A stretch of DNA of 64,000 nt from Tagaea sp. CACIAM 22H2 (GCA_014444615.1 PVXE01000003.1:19793-83792); one strand, 5' to 3'. Numbered from the stretch's first letter, positions 36,119 to 45,449 are shown. Made by a program: numbers and translations. The notes: generated from the sequence alone by a model not told the origin.

Positions 36119-37090
36119 ATGCTCGCCCGCCGCCGCTTCTCGGCCCTTCTTCTCGCCGCCGCTTCACGCCCCGCAATCGCCATCGCCGCGCCCGCCATCC
36201 GGGTCGGCGTGCTGCGCTTCGGCACCGTGTCGTGGGAGATCGACGTGATCCGCACGCACGGCTTGGCGGCCGTCGCGCCGCAGGAATTGGCCGCACCGCA
36301 AGCCGCACAGATCGCGCTGCAAGCGGGCCAGGTCGACGCGATCGTCGTCGATTGGATGTGGGTCGCGCGCCAGCGCGCCACCGGGGCGGATTGGAGCTTC
36401 GTGCCCTTCTCCAACGCCGTCGGCGCGTTGATCGCACCCGATGCGTCGCCGGTGCGCAACGTCGCCGATCTTCCCGGCAAGCGGCTGGGTATTGCGGGCT
36501 CGCCGCTCGACAAAAGCTGGCTGATCTTGCGCGCCTACGCCAAAGATCGCCTTGGGATCGATCTCGATAGCGCGAGCGAGCGCAGCTTCGCCGCACCGTC
36601 GCTGTTGGCCGAGCAAATGAAGCTGGGCCGGCTCGACGCGGTGTTGACCTTCTGGCCCTTCGCCGCGCGCGCCGAAGCGGCGGGGGCGCGCCGCGTGATG
36701 GCAGTGGAAGAGGCGGTCGCGGAATTGGGTATTGGCGCGAACGTGCCCTATCTCGGCTACACGTTCTCGGCTGCGTGGGCCCAGCGCAATCGCGAGACAC
36801 TCGCGAACTTCCTGGCCGCATCGCGCCAAGCGCGCGAAATCCTCGCGCGGTCGGACGACGAATGGCGGCGCTTGCGTCCACTGACCGGAGCCGTCGACGA
36901 CGCCGAGCTTCTCAAACTTCGTGACTGGTATCGCGCCGGCAGGCCGCGCAATTGGCGCGCGGAGGAACGCGAAGCCGCGGCGAAGCTCTACGCCCTGCTC
37001 GCGCGCATCGGCGGGCCGGCTTTGGTCGGCCCGAGCGCTGCGGTTCCGCCCGGCACGTTCTGGCCGGTCGAGTGGCGGGAAAGCGCGTGA
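36119..37090 (+). CDS. ABC transporter substrate-binding protein (nitrate/sulfonate type)
   Basis: The protein has 323 residues. An export signal is at the N-terminus (MLARRRFSALLLAAASRP). The NMT1/SsuA-like fold is indicated by IRVGVLRFGTVSWEID, ALQAGQVDAIVVDWMW, VRNVADLPGKRLGIAGSPLDKSW and LGRLDAVLTFWPFAARAEAAGARRV. The ATG at 36119 is the best start; the frame is open far upstream only as antisense of the divergent gene. Its stop overlaps the permease GTG start by 4 bp. Confidence 0.87.
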   Translation: MLARRRFSALLLAAASRPAIAIAAPAIRVGVLRFGTVSWEIDVIRTHGLAAVAPQELAAPQAAQIALQAGQVDAIVVDWMWVARQRATGADWSFVPFSNAVGALIAPDASPVRNVADLPGKRLGIAGSPLDKSWLILRAYAKDRLGIDLDSASERSFAAPSLLAEQMKLGRLDAVLTFWPFAARAEAAGARRVMAVEEAVAELGIGANVPYLGYTFSAAWAQRNRETLANFLAASRQAREILARSDDEWRRLRPLTGAVDDAELLKLRDWYRAGRPRNWRAEEREAAAKLYALLARIGGPALVGPSAAVPPGTFWPVEWRESA

Positions 37091-37830
37091 TCCACAGCCT
37101 GCCCATAAGGCTCGCCTCAACGCTCGGCCTTCTCGCGCTTTGGCAATTCGGCGCGATGCTGGCCGATAATCGCTTGCTGCCGAGCTTCAGCGACGTCGCG
37201 GCCGAAATGTGGCGGCTGTCGGCCGACGGCACGTTGCCGCTCCATCTCGGCATCACGCTCGCGCGCGTCGCCGCCGCTTTCACGCTGACGCTTTTTCTGG
37301 GCAGCGCCTTGGGCATCGCGATGGGACGCTGGCGCCGCCTCGATGCGGCCCTCGACAGCGCCGTCACGCTGCTGCTGAACATGCCGGCCCTGGTCTTGAT
37401 CGTGCTGATCTATGTGTGGTTCGGCCTGACCGAGGCCGCCGCGATCGGCGCCGTGGCGCTCAACAAACTGCCGAACACGGCGGTCACGTTGCGCGAGGGT
37501 GCCCGTGCGCTCGACCCCACCGTGATGGAGATGGCGCGCAGCTTCCGCATGAAGCACGGCCGCGTGCTGCGCCATGTGATCCTGCCGCAGCTCGCCCCCT
37601 ATATCGTCGCGGCGGCGCGCTCGGGCCTGGCACTGATCTGGAAGATCGTGCTGGTCGTCGAATTGCTGGGCCGCAGCAACGGTGTCGGCTTCCAGATCCA
37701 GATCCATTTCCAGCTTTTCGACGTGACCGCGATCCTTGCCTACGCGCTCGCCTTCGTGATGGTCGTGCAACTGATCGAATGGGCGGCGTTCCAGCCGCTC
37801 GAAAGGCGGGTCGCGAAATGGCGGATGTGA
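37087..37830 (+). CDS. ABC transporter permease (SsuC/TauC type)
   Basis: The protein has 247 residues with five or six transmembrane helices. The binding-protein-dependent permease EAA loop is seen in MEMARSFRMKHGRVLRHVILPQLAP. A GTG start at 37087 overlaps the binding-protein stop as GTGA; the upstream part of the frame is inside that gene. It forms the membrane channel of the transporter with the ATPase, whose start overlaps its end by 13 bp. Confidence 0.88.
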   Translation: MIHSLPIRLASTLGLLALWQFGAMLADNRLLPSFSDVAAEMWRLSADGTLPLHLGITLARVAAAFTLTLFLGSALGIAMGRWRRLDAALDSAVTLLLNMPALVLIVLIYVWFGLTEAAAIGAVALNKLPNTAVTLREGARALDPTVMEMARSFRMKHGRVLRHVILPQLAPYIVAAARSGLALIWKIVLVVELLGRSNGVGFQIQIHFQLFDVTAILAYALAFVMVVQLIEWAAFQPLERRVAKWRM

Positions 37831-38465
37831 TCCTTCGCCTGCATATCGCGCGCAAAGCGTTCGGCGCGCGGCACGTGCTGGGCGAAATCGACATCGAACT
37901 TGGGGCACGCGAGATCGTCGCGATCGTCGGCCCGTCCGGCTGCGGCAAGACGACGTTGCTGCGCATCGCCGGCGGGTTGGAGCGCAACTTCGACGGCACG
38001 CTCGACTGGCGCGGCGGCCAATGCCCGCGCATCGGCACGGTGTTTCAGGAACCACGCTTGCTGCCTTGGCGAACGGTGCGCGAGAACCTGCGCCTTGCCC
38101 AAGAAACGCCCGATCCGGCCTTGGCCGATAAGCTGCTCGACACGCTCGGCCTGTTGCCCTTTGCGGATTCCCATCCCGGCACGTTGTCGCTGGGCATGGC
38201 GCGGCGCGCTTCGATCGCCCGCGCCTTCGCCGTGGCGCCCGAACTCGTGCTGCTGGACGAGCCCTTCGTTTCCCTCGATGCGGAGATGGCGGCACAAAGC
38301 CGCGATCTCGTGCTGGCCGCGTGGCGCGCCACACCCACCGCGATGCTGTTGGTCACGCATGATCGCGCCGAAGCCGAAAGCATGGCCGATCGCATTTTGG
38401 AACTCGGCGGCGAACCTTCGCGCATCGTGGCGGAAATCGGCGTGGCAGCGCCGCGCCGCAGCTAA
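37818..38465 (+). CDS. ABC transporter ATP-binding protein (SsuB/TauB type)
   Basis: The protein has 215 residues. Walker A is GPSGCGKTTLLR, the Q-loop is VFQEPRLLPWRTVRENL, the signature is degenerate (LSLGMARRASIARA instead of LSGGQ), Walker B is LVLLDEPFVSLD, and the switch is THDRAEA. The start is at 37818, 13 bp inside the permease gene. It energises the import system of 36119-37830. Its stop overlaps the stop of the convergent DUF3298 gene. Confidence 0.92.
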   Translation: MADVILRLHIARKAFGARHVLGEIDIELGAREIVAIVGPSGCGKTTLLRIAGGLERNFDGTLDWRGGQCPRIGTVFQEPRLLPWRTVRENLRLAQETPDPALADKLLDTLGLLPFADSHPGTLSLGMARRASIARAFAVAPELVLLDEPFVSLDAEMAAQSRDLVLAAWRATPTAMLLVTHDRAEAESMADRILELGGEPSRIVAEIGVAAPRRS

Positions 38466-39178
38466 CGCCCCAGCTTCACCGGTCCGTCTTTGCGCAATAG
38501 GGCGGCGAGATTGGCGTAAGGCAGCACGACTTCATACGTGCCATGCGCGTAGGGGCCGACCTCGTAGGGATCGAACACGATCGTCAGCGCCGTTTCGCCC
38601 CAGCAGAAGCGCGTATCAGCCTTAAGCGCTTCGAGCAGTTCTTCGCGCGGCACGGAATCGCTGAAGCCGGGCTTGGTTTTGAACAAGCGCCGCAAGCCGC
38701 TATCCACACGCGGCAGAAGTTTCGCGCGCCAGTCAGCGCCCGAAAACACATCGCCGGGTGCGGCGAATTTCCCGGTCCGCAGATCGACCAGCGAGCACAG
38801 CGTGCCGCCATTGCCGTGCGCGCCGCCGGTATAGGCCCAGACGAGCAAGCGAACGCCGACCGCATGCGCGCCGATTTGCGCAGCCGAGCCGCGCTGCAAC
38901 GTTTCCCAGCCGCGGAAATATTCGTCGTCGCGCTGTTCGGCGAAGGCTTCGAGCGCTTCGGCCTCGGCGGCTTGCGCGTCGCGGCGATAGGCGTCGTTCA
39001 CTTCGGCGAATTTTGCGCCGTGGAAGCGCGGATAGTCGATTTCGACCGAGAATTCGTACTCGCCCGCCTTATCGGCGTGGCGGATCGCGACCCATTCGAC
39101 CGCGGCTTGCGGCGTTTGCGCGCTTGCGGCGGCAGCGCAAAGGATCAGCGCGGCGGCAAGCCCCGCGCGGAAGATCAC
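38462..39178 (-). CDS. Exported DUF3298/DUF4163-type protein
   Basis: The protein has 238 residues with a GTG start at 39178 overlapping the pentapeptide-gene stop as GTGA. The signal peptide ends near ASAQ (about residue 19). A DUF4163-like region (EFSVEIDYPRFHG) is followed by VWAYTGGAHGNGGTLCSLVDLRTGK and a DUF3298-like C-terminus with PYEVGPYAHGTYEVVLPYANL, as in the extracellular part of RsiV. Such proteins are periplasmic and may bind cell-wall or lysozyme-type ligands. No transmembrane helix or sigma factor is adjacent. Confidence 0.8.
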   Translation of the reverse strand: MIFRAGLAAALILCAAAASAQTPQAAVEWVAIRHADKAGEYEFSVEIDYPRFHGAKFAEVNDAYRRDAQAAEAEALEAFAEQRDDEYFRGWETLQRGSAAQIGAHAVGVRLLVWAYTGGAHGNGGTLCSLVDLRTGKFAAPGDVFSGADWRAKLLPRVDSGLRRLFKTKPGFSDSVPREELLEALKADTRFCWGETALTIVFDPYEVGPYAHGTYEVVLPYANLAALLRKDGPVKLGR

Positions 39179-40392
39179 GTTTTCGTGCCCGGCGGCAATT
39201 CGGCCTGATCGAGCTTGGCGCCCGCGAATTTCGCGGCCGTCGTCTTGGCGTTCAGCAGACGCGCGAAACGCAGATCGGCGCCCGAGAAATCGGCCGCGCG
39301 CAGATCGCAATCGGTGAGATTGGCCGCGATCTTGCGGCCCGACGGCTTGCCGTCTTTGCCGATGATGTCGGCGGGGAACAGGATCGCCTTGCGCAGCTTG
39401 GCGCCGCGCAGCGAAGCGCCCATCAACACGGCGCCCGACAGATCGGCGTTGTCGAGAATGGCGCCGTCGAGCCGCACCTTGACGAAGGTCGCGAGCACGA
39501 GCCGCGCCCCCATTAGCGAGGCGCCCGACAAATCCGCCCCGTCGAAAGCCGCGCCCGACAGATCGGCGCCGACCAGATCGGCCCCTTGCAGGCCCAGCCC
39601 CGCGAACGCGGCGCGGGCCCCCACGCGCCCGCCCGAGCGCATCCAATCGGCATGGTTGCGCACCATCACCTTCAGCGAGTCGGGCGGCACCGTGCCCTCG
39701 GCGGGCTGGGGCAGCTTCGCCTGATCCATATTCGAGCCGTCGAACGAAGCCCCCGCGACATTCGCACCCGTCAACGTGGCGCCGCGCAGATCGCAACCGG
39801 CCAGGCGCGTGCCGCACAACGCAGCACCCCGGAAATTCGCGTTGGCAAGGCGGGCCCCGGACAGATCGCAGCCGGTCAAATCCGCGCCCGCGAAGCTCGC
39901 GCCGTTCATCTCGGCGTCGACGAAACTGGACGACGCGAAACTCGCATTGTCGAAACTGGCGTTGTCGAGCTTCGCCTTACCCATATCGACGCCGTCGAAC
40001 GTGGCGCCATCGAAGGTCGATTTGCGTTCCGGGTCGCTGGACATCTTGACCGATTTGCCCGGCCGGAAATCGGCGTTGCGCAAATCGCACGCCGAAAGCT
40101 TGGCCTTGGCGAAGTTCGCCCCGCGCCCGTCGAAGCGGCGCATATCGCAGCCGACCAACGTGGCGGTGGCGAAATCGGCACAAAACGCGTCGGCGTCCGA
40201 CAAGTCGCAACCGATCAACTCGCATTCCGCCACGTGCGCGTCGCCGAGCAGCGCCGCGGAAAGATTGACACCGTTCAGTTTCAGACCCAGCAAATCCAGC
40301 CCGCGCATATCGGCGCGCTTGCCGCCCTGCTTGCCGAAAAGGAAAGCGGAGTGGCCGACCAGAATGGTTTTGAGGGTGTCGGCAGGAATCAT
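39175..40392 (-). CDS. Pentapeptide-repeat protein
   Basis: The protein has 405 residues. Two pentapeptide-repeat blocks, about residues 25-215 and 265-395, are built of A(D/N)LxG-type units such as GADLTGCDLSGARLANANFRG. A non-repeat linker (about 215-265) contains a repeat of the N-terminal LK-hydrophobic-VxxHAxW element, so the protein may be an internal duplication. Pentapeptide helices mimic DNA or form rigid rods. Its stop overlaps the GTG of the exported DUF3298 gene. Function is unknown. Confidence 0.9.
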   Translation of the reverse strand: MIPADTLKTILVGHSAFLFGKQGGKRADMRGLDLLGLKLNGVNLSAALLGDAHVAECELIGCDLSDADAFCADFATATLVGCDMRRFDGRGANFAKAKLSACDLRNADFRPGKSVKMSSDPERKSTFDGATFDGVDMGKAKLDNASFDNASFASSSFVDAEMNGASFAGADLTGCDLSGARLANANFRGAALCGTRLAGCDLRGATLTGANVAGASFDGSNMDQAKLPQPAEGTVPPDSLKVMVRNHADWMRSGGRVGARAAFAGLGLQGADLVGADLSGAAFDGADLSGASLMGARLVLATFVKVRLDGAILDNADLSGAVLMGASLRGAKLRKAILFPADIIGKDGKPSGRKIAANLTDCDLRAADFSGADLRFARLLNAKTTAAKFAGAKLDQAELPPGTKT

Positions 40393-40440
40393 TGCGCTTA
40401 GTTAAGCATGCGGGGGGATAGGCGCAAGCTATTCCAAATC

Positions 40441-41145
40441 CTAATCGTGAAGCGCCAATACGACCCGGCGATTGCGTTTGCCCTTGCTTTCGATCTTTTC
40501 GACCGCGATGCGGCCGATTTCCCCGGTCCGGGCGACATGCGTACCGCCGCAAGGTTGCAAATCCACCCCGGCGATATCCAGCAATCTGATCTTTCCGGTA
40601 CCGCGCGGCGGCTTGACCGACATGGTGCGCACCAGATCGGGCTTCGCGTCGAGTTCGGCTTCGTCGATCCAGCGCGGCGCCACTTGATGGTTCTCGCCGA
40701 TCAAGCGGTTGATCTCGGCTTCTATTTTGTCCTTATCGAACACGACGTCGCCGGGGTCGAAATCCAGACGCGAACGCTCCGCCCCGATCTGCCCGCCGGT
40801 CACGCCCGCCGGGATGACGGCGCACAGCAAATGCAGACTCGTGTGCATCCGCATATGGCGGTGGCGGCGGTCCCAATCGATCTCGGCGGTGAGTTCGCTG
40901 CCGATCGCCGGCGCTTCCGAACCGGGGGCCAGGAGATGCAGAATCCCCGCTTCGCCTTTGCGCGTGTCGGTCACGGCAAGGCGCTTGCCGTCGTCAAAAA
41001 TCAGCGTGCCCGTATCGCCCGGTTGGCCGCCGCCCATCGGATAGAAAACCGTCCGGTCGAGCACGACGCCTTCCGGCCCCGAAGCGACCACGCGCGCGCG
41101 GCAGGATTTGAGATAGGAATCCTCGCGGAACAGCTCCTGGGTCAT
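40441..41145 (-). CDS. Alanyl-tRNA editing protein (AlaX type)
   Basis: The protein has 234 residues. It has the AlaX/ThrRS-like editing fold: YPMGGGQPGDTG, MRMHTSLHLLCAV with the HxxxH zinc ligands, and QPCGGTHVARTGEIG with the Cys/His ligands. This is the AlaX-M size. It hydrolyses Ser- or Gly-mischarged tRNA-Ala in trans. Its ATG overlaps the stop of the threonine-dehydratase-like gene by 4 bp, a pairing of two serine/threonine-handling functions. Confidence 0.93.
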   Translation of the reverse strand: MTQELFREDSYLKSCRARVVASGPEGVVLDRTVFYPMGGGQPGDTGTLIFDDGKRLAVTDTRKGEAGILHLLAPGSEAPAIGSELTAEIDWDRRHRHMRMHTSLHLLCAVIPAGVTGGQIGAERSRLDFDPGDVVFDKDKIEAEINRLIGENHQVAPRWIDEAELDAKPDLVRTMSVKPPRGTGKIRLLDIAGVDLQPCGGTHVARTGEIGRIAVEKIESKGKRNRRVVLALHD

Positions 41146-42113
41146 GCGTCGTCCTTTTGCGAAATAATACGCGCGAACATCGCGCGGTCGACATTGCCGC
41201 CGGACAAGATCAATCCGACCCGCTTGCCGGCATTGAGATGTCTTTCGGCGAGGGCTGCGGCCAATCCCGCCGCCCCCGCCCCTTCGGCGACATTATGCGT
41301 GTCGGAGAAATAGGCGCGCATCGCCCCTTCGATCTGCGCTTCGGAAACGCGCACGATCCGCGCCGCCCCCTTCCAGATGACCTCCAGTGCGCCTTCGACG
41401 GGCACGCGGCACGCCATGCCGTCGGCCAGCGTGTCGGCGGTGTTGGTCGAGACGGGCTTATGCGCTTCGAACGACAGGGCATAGGCGGGCGCGTTTTCCG
41501 CGACCACGCCGATCACTTCGGTCGCAAGGCCCAACGCATCGCGCGCGGCGATCACGCCGCAAATGCCCGAGCCCAAGCCGATCGGCACATAGACGCGATC
41601 GAGCGCCGGTGCCGCCCGGAAGAATTCGAGCGCGTAGGTCGAGACGCCGCGCACCAAATCGGGAAGAAAAGAGCCGACGAAGTGAAGCCCGCGCGACGCC
41701 GCCAAGTCGCGCGCGTGTTCGAGGGCCGCTTGGAAATCATGGCCGTGCTCGACCAATTCGGCACCCAAAGCGCGCATCGCGGCGTTCTTTTCGGTGGAGT
41801 TGCCGTGCGGCACGACGATCGTCGCCTTCAACCCCGCGCGCGCTGCGCCGAAGGCGATCGATTGGCCATGATTGCCACGCGTGGCCGAGATCACGCCCGG
41901 CAGCCCCGGCTTCGCCGCAGCCAGATCGGCCATGTGCAAAATGCCACCGCGCACCTTGAAGGCGCCGACGGGTGTGTGATTCTCGTGCTTCACCCAGATC
42001 TCAGCGCCCACCCGCGCGCTGAGCAGCGGCCAGTGATATTGCGGCGTGGGCGGTATAGCGCGGCGCAAACGCTCGGCGGCCGCATCGAGTTCGGACAAGG
42101 TAAATTGCGACAT
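41142..42113 (-). CDS. Threonine/serine dehydratase-like PLP enzyme
   Basis: The protein has 323 residues of fold-type II PLP. The lysine motif is NHTPVGAFKVRGG, the phosphate loop is PIGLGSGICG, and ISATRGNHGQSIA and the C-terminal LILSGGNVDR fit threonine dehydratase and relatives. There is no C-terminal ACT domain, so it is a catabolic or racemase-like form. It overlaps alaX by 4 bp downstream. Exact substrate (L-Thr, L-Ser or hydroxy-aspartate) is undetermined. Confidence 0.88.
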   Translation of the reverse strand: MSQFTLSELDAAAERLRRAIPPTPQYHWPLLSARVGAEIWVKHENHTPVGAFKVRGGILHMADLAAAKPGLPGVISATRGNHGQSIAFGAARAGLKATIVVPHGNSTEKNAAMRALGAELVEHGHDFQAALEHARDLAASRGLHFVGSFLPDLVRGVSTYALEFFRAAPALDRVYVPIGLGSGICGVIAARDALGLATEVIGVVAENAPAYALSFEAHKPVSTNTADTLADGMACRVPVEGALEVIWKGAARIVRVSEAQIEGAMRAYFSDTHNVAEGAGAAGLAAALAERHLNAGKRVGLILSGGNVDRAMFARIISQKDDA

Positions 42114-42184
42114 TGCGGTTAATCGTCGTTTAATCGGCTGCGTTTAAGAAGGACAGATGTCGTCCTCTCGCCACCTTTGAGGCC

Positions 42185-42715
42185 ATGGCCCGCACTGTCA
42201 ACCCCACCGCCGAGGCCGAACGTTTCCTGGGCGCCTTGGACGAGAAGTCTCTCGCCCTCGACGCGGCGATCGCCCACGCCAAAAGCGGCGTGGCGCATTC
42301 GTCCTTCGCCGCCTACAAGACGTTTTCGGACGCCGCGTCGGATTTCGACGGATTCTGCATTCTGATCGAGTACCGGATCAAGAAGATCCCCGGCGACGCG
42401 GAACGTGCCGGGTTCGAAAGCCGGCTGCTGACTGCGCGCGTTCACGCGATGACGCGCATGTTGAAGGCCTCGATCGAGCTGATCGGCGCGGTCGCCAATC
42501 AGAAGGAATTGCCGCTAGGCGCCAAGGACGTGTTCCTGCGTGAGTTGCGGTCGATCTACAACCTCAAAAACACGCTGTCGCGCCCGCCTTTCCTGGGCCA
42601 ATTGCCGGGCGACACCACGCACGATCTGGATCTGGCGGAGAAAATTCTGCGGGAGATCATCGACAAGGCGCCCGCCTTGCTGGAATTGACGCCTGCCGAC
42701 CCCGAGCCCGCCTGA
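42185..42715 (+). CDS. Hypothetical helical protein upstream of the pseudokinase
   Basis: The protein has 176 residues, soluble and mostly helical. HAKSGVAHSSFAAYKTFSDAASDFDGFC and a later FLRELRSIYNLKNTLSRP stand out, but no family was recognised. It lies 95 bp before the pseudokinase on the same strand, following a divergent start after the threonine-dehydratase-like gene. It may be co-transcribed with the kinase-like gene. Confidence 0.6.
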   Translation: MARTVNPTAEAERFLGALDEKSLALDAAIAHAKSGVAHSSFAAYKTFSDAASDFDGFCILIEYRIKKIPGDAERAGFESRLLTARVHAMTRMLKASIELIGAVANQKELPLGAKDVFLRELRSIYNLKNTLSRPPFLGQLPGDTTHDLDLAEKILREIIDKAPALLELTPADPEPA

Positions 42716-42810
42716 CAACGTCCAAAATCCGGCCCTTGACCCCGGCGCCCAAGGCGTGAAACTCCATACCCGGCGCCGCGTTTGCGCGGCGGGAAGGGTT
42801 TATCGGATTC

Positions 42811-44874
42811 ATGGCCGACGACGGCGAATTGGCGGAAGCAACGGTCGGCGCCGTCGAGGCGGGCTTGCGCGCCGCGCTGGGCGGCCGCGAATCCGTCACG
42901 CTGGGCGAGCGGATCAAGATCCACCCGACCCAAACCGTGTTGGACATGGCCAGCCCCCTGGCCGAGGCCTTCGCCGCCAGCGATTCGACCCGCCCGGACA
43001 CGGCTTGCGTGGCGCTGGTCGCGCGTCCCGAACAATTGCCGCGCGTGGGCGCTTGCGCGCAGTTGCGCACTTACGAACATGCGGGCGTGGTCAAGCTGCT
43101 GGAAGCGGGGCCCGTAACCTGGCCCGACGGCGCGCAGCGTTTCGCCATGGTCTACGAAACCCCGGCCGGACCGCCGCTGCTGCGCAAAGGCAAGCGGATC
43201 GAGGCGATGGATGCGCGCCTGCTCGCGCGCATGTTCGTGATCCCGGCCGCCCAGGTGCTGACCGAATACAACCGGCGCGGTGTGGCGCATCGCGCGATCC
43301 GGCCCGACAACGTGTTCTGGTACGACTACGGCAAAACGCGCCTGACGCTGGGGCCCGCCACCGTCGGCCCCGCCGGCGCGATGCAGCCCGCCGTGTGCGA
43401 AACGCTGGAAATGGCGATTTGCGACTCCTACGGCAAAGGGCTTGGCACGCCGGGCGACGACCTGTTTTCGCTGGGCGTTACGGTGCTGGCTTTGCTGCGC
43501 GGCGAATGGCCGCTCGCCGATCTGACGGACGAGCAGATCTTGGAAAAGCGGATGGAGCTCGGCAGCTGGGACGCGCTGGCCGGCAAGTACAATCCGCCGA
43601 CCGAAATGTACGATCTGCTGCGCGGGCTGTTGTGCGACGACCCGAACGAGCGCTGGTCGCTGGCCACGCTCGCCAAATGGGCCGAAGGCTCGCGCCCGCA
43701 ATTGCCGCGCTTCACCATGCCGCCCAAGGCGCGCGAACCCTTCCTGTTCGAAGGCAAGCTTTTGCGCACGGGCCGCGAAATCGCGATCGCGATGGGCAAG
43801 AATCCGCAGCCCGCCGCCGCGATTTTGCGCACCGGCCTGTTGCGCGATTGGGCGCGCCGCGCTTTGCCCGACGACATCGCTTCGCGCAAGCTCGACACCA
43901 TGTCCGGCCCCGGCAGCCCCGCCGCGCGCGACGGCGACGGACCGCTGGTCGCGCGCGCGTGCATGGCGCTCGATCCGACCGGACCCTTGCGGGTCGCGGG
44001 CTACGCGTTCCGGCCCGACGGGATCGCCGCCGCCCTGGGCCGCGCCTTCACCGCCGACCGCCAGATGCTGCCCGCGATCGACGCGGCGATCCGGGCGGGC
44101 CTGCATCTGGAATGGGCCGACGCGCAGAAAGCCGCGAACCCCAACCAGAAATCCACGACGCGGCGCATCAACGCCTTCGAGCGTTTGGGACGCTGGGCGA
44201 ACGAGCCGGTCGTCGGCGCGGGGCTGGAGCGCTGCCTTTACGAACTCGACCCGCGCATGCCGTGCCTGTCGCCGCTCAGCGTCGATGGCTGGGTCGAAAC
44301 GGCCGGCGATTTGCTGCCCGAGATCGATCGCGCGCTGGAGGATCAAGACGGCGCCAATCGCGGCTTCGACCGGCATGTGCCCGCCTTCCTTGCCGCGCGC
44401 GTTTCGGCCGACGAAAACGCGCTGCGGGGCCTGGCCGGCGGGGCGGCGGACGAGGAAGCGCGCCTTGCGGCGCTGCGCCTGCTCGCGGAATTGCAGGAAA
44501 CCTATCTCGTCGGCTCGCTGCCCAATCTCGCGCGCGAATGCGCCGGGCTGGTGCGGCCCACGCTCGAACGTTATCAGCGCATCGCGACGAAGGAGTTGAT
44601 CCGCACCAAGGCGGAGGCCGCGATCCTTGCGGGCGATCTGCGCGAACTCGTGCGCCTGGTCGACGACAAGGTGGGGCTGGAGGCCGATCAGCGCGGCTTC
44701 GGTGCCGCCAAAACCGAATACGCCAACGCGACCGAAAAACTTTCCAAGGCCGATCTCGTGATGATCGACCGCGCGCGCCAGGCGATCTATCGCGGCCGGG
44801 AATCGGCGGCGCTGGCGGCGGGCTCGCTGGCGCTGGCGCTGTTCTTCGTCGTGCTCGCCTTGCATTTGGGTTAG
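42811..44874 (+). CDS. Membrane-anchored protein-kinase-like protein, probable pseudokinase
   Basis: The protein has 687 residues. A kinase fold occupies about residues 60-290: YEHAGVVKLLEAGP, FAMVYETPAG (hinge), VAHRAIRPDNVFW (catalytic loop, H160-N167), GDDLFSLGVTVLALLRG (alphaF), and DDPNERWSLATLAKW. Key residues are lost: the HRD Asp is Ala162, the VAIK Lys is absent, and the DFG region reads LTLGPA. A helical C-terminal region of about 350 residues follows, ending in one transmembrane helix (about 665-685), so the kinase-like part faces the cytosol. The next gene is an integral membrane protein 9 bp away. Confidence 0.8.
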   Translation: MADDGELAEATVGAVEAGLRAALGGRESVTLGERIKIHPTQTVLDMASPLAEAFAASDSTRPDTACVALVARPEQLPRVGACAQLRTYEHAGVVKLLEAGPVTWPDGAQRFAMVYETPAGPPLLRKGKRIEAMDARLLARMFVIPAAQVLTEYNRRGVAHRAIRPDNVFWYDYGKTRLTLGPATVGPAGAMQPAVCETLEMAICDSYGKGLGTPGDDLFSLGVTVLALLRGEWPLADLTDEQILEKRMELGSWDALAGKYNPPTEMYDLLRGLLCDDPNERWSLATLAKWAEGSRPQLPRFTMPPKAREPFLFEGKLLRTGREIAIAMGKNPQPAAAILRTGLLRDWARRALPDDIASRKLDTMSGPGSPAARDGDGPLVARACMALDPTGPLRVAGYAFRPDGIAAALGRAFTADRQMLPAIDAAIRAGLHLEWADAQKAANPNQKSTTRRINAFERLGRWANEPVVGAGLERCLYELDPRMPCLSPLSVDGWVETAGDLLPEIDRALEDQDGANRGFDRHVPAFLAARVSADENALRGLAGGAADEEARLAALRLLAELQETYLVGSLPNLARECAGLVRPTLERYQRIATKELIRTKAEAAILAGDLRELVRLVDDKVGLEADQRGFGAAKTEYANATEKLSKADLVMIDRARQAIYRGRESAALAAGSLALALFFVVLALHLG

Positions 44875-44883
44875 CGTGGATCG

Positions 44884-45363
44884 ATGGCCATCGTTCCGCG
44901 CTCCTCGCTCACGAAGCTTCTGCCCGCCGCCTGGTCCGGCGCGGCGCTGATTTTTCTGGCGCTGCTGGTGGTGCAGCCGACGACGGCGGTTTATCTGCTG
45001 ATCGCGGGCCTGCCCACGCTCGCCATGCTGATGATGGACGACGATCCCGAGCAGCGCGGCGTGTTCGCGGTGGGGGCGCTCAATCTCGCGGGCGCGCTGC
45101 CGTTCGTGCTGCTGTCGGTCGTGGGCAATATGCGCTTCACGCCGCTGTGGACGCTGAACGCCTATATGTGGCCGTTCCTGGGCGCGTTGCTGGGCGCCAC
45201 GCTTTATTACGGCGTGCCGATGCTGGTGCGCTACTTGGCGAAGGTCGAGGAAGAGCGCGAGAACCGGCGCCTGGGCGAACGTCAGCAGGCGCTTGTCGAG
45301 GAATGGGGCGCCAACGTCGCCTCCGTCCAGCTCGATTTCTCGAACAAGGACGGCATCCGCTAG
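44884..45363 (+). CDS. Integral membrane protein, four helices
   Basis: The protein has 159 residues. Four hydrophobic helices cover about residues 12-112, ending in a charged amphipathic tail (KVEEERENRRLGERQQALVEEW) likely in the cytosol. It starts 9 bp after the pseudokinase stop, so the two are almost certainly one operon and may form a membrane complex. The function is unknown. Confidence 0.7.
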   Translation: MAIVPRSSLTKLLPAAWSGAALIFLALLVVQPTTAVYLLIAGLPTLAMLMMDDDPEQRGVFAVGALNLAGALPFVLLSVVGNMRFTPLWTLNAYMWPFLGALLGATLYYGVPMLVRYLAKVEEERENRRLGERQQALVEEWGANVASVQLDFSNKDGIR

Positions 45364-45449
45364 ACGCCGGATTCCGGCGCTGGCTTGCCAGCGCGAATCC
45401 CCTTCGGTAGTTTCGCCAGCGACAGTTGCGACGCGGGGAAAGGGACGCG

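Noticed and set aside
34487..37090. An 867-codon frame covering the sorbosone-dehydrogenase region and the ABC binding protein
   Set aside because: The first 540 codons are antisense to the 34730-36031 gene; only the part from the ATG at 36119 has a signal peptide and the binding-protein fold.
42556..44865. A 769-codon minus-strand frame
   Set aside because: It is the antisense shadow of the pseudokinase gene and has no recognisable domain.
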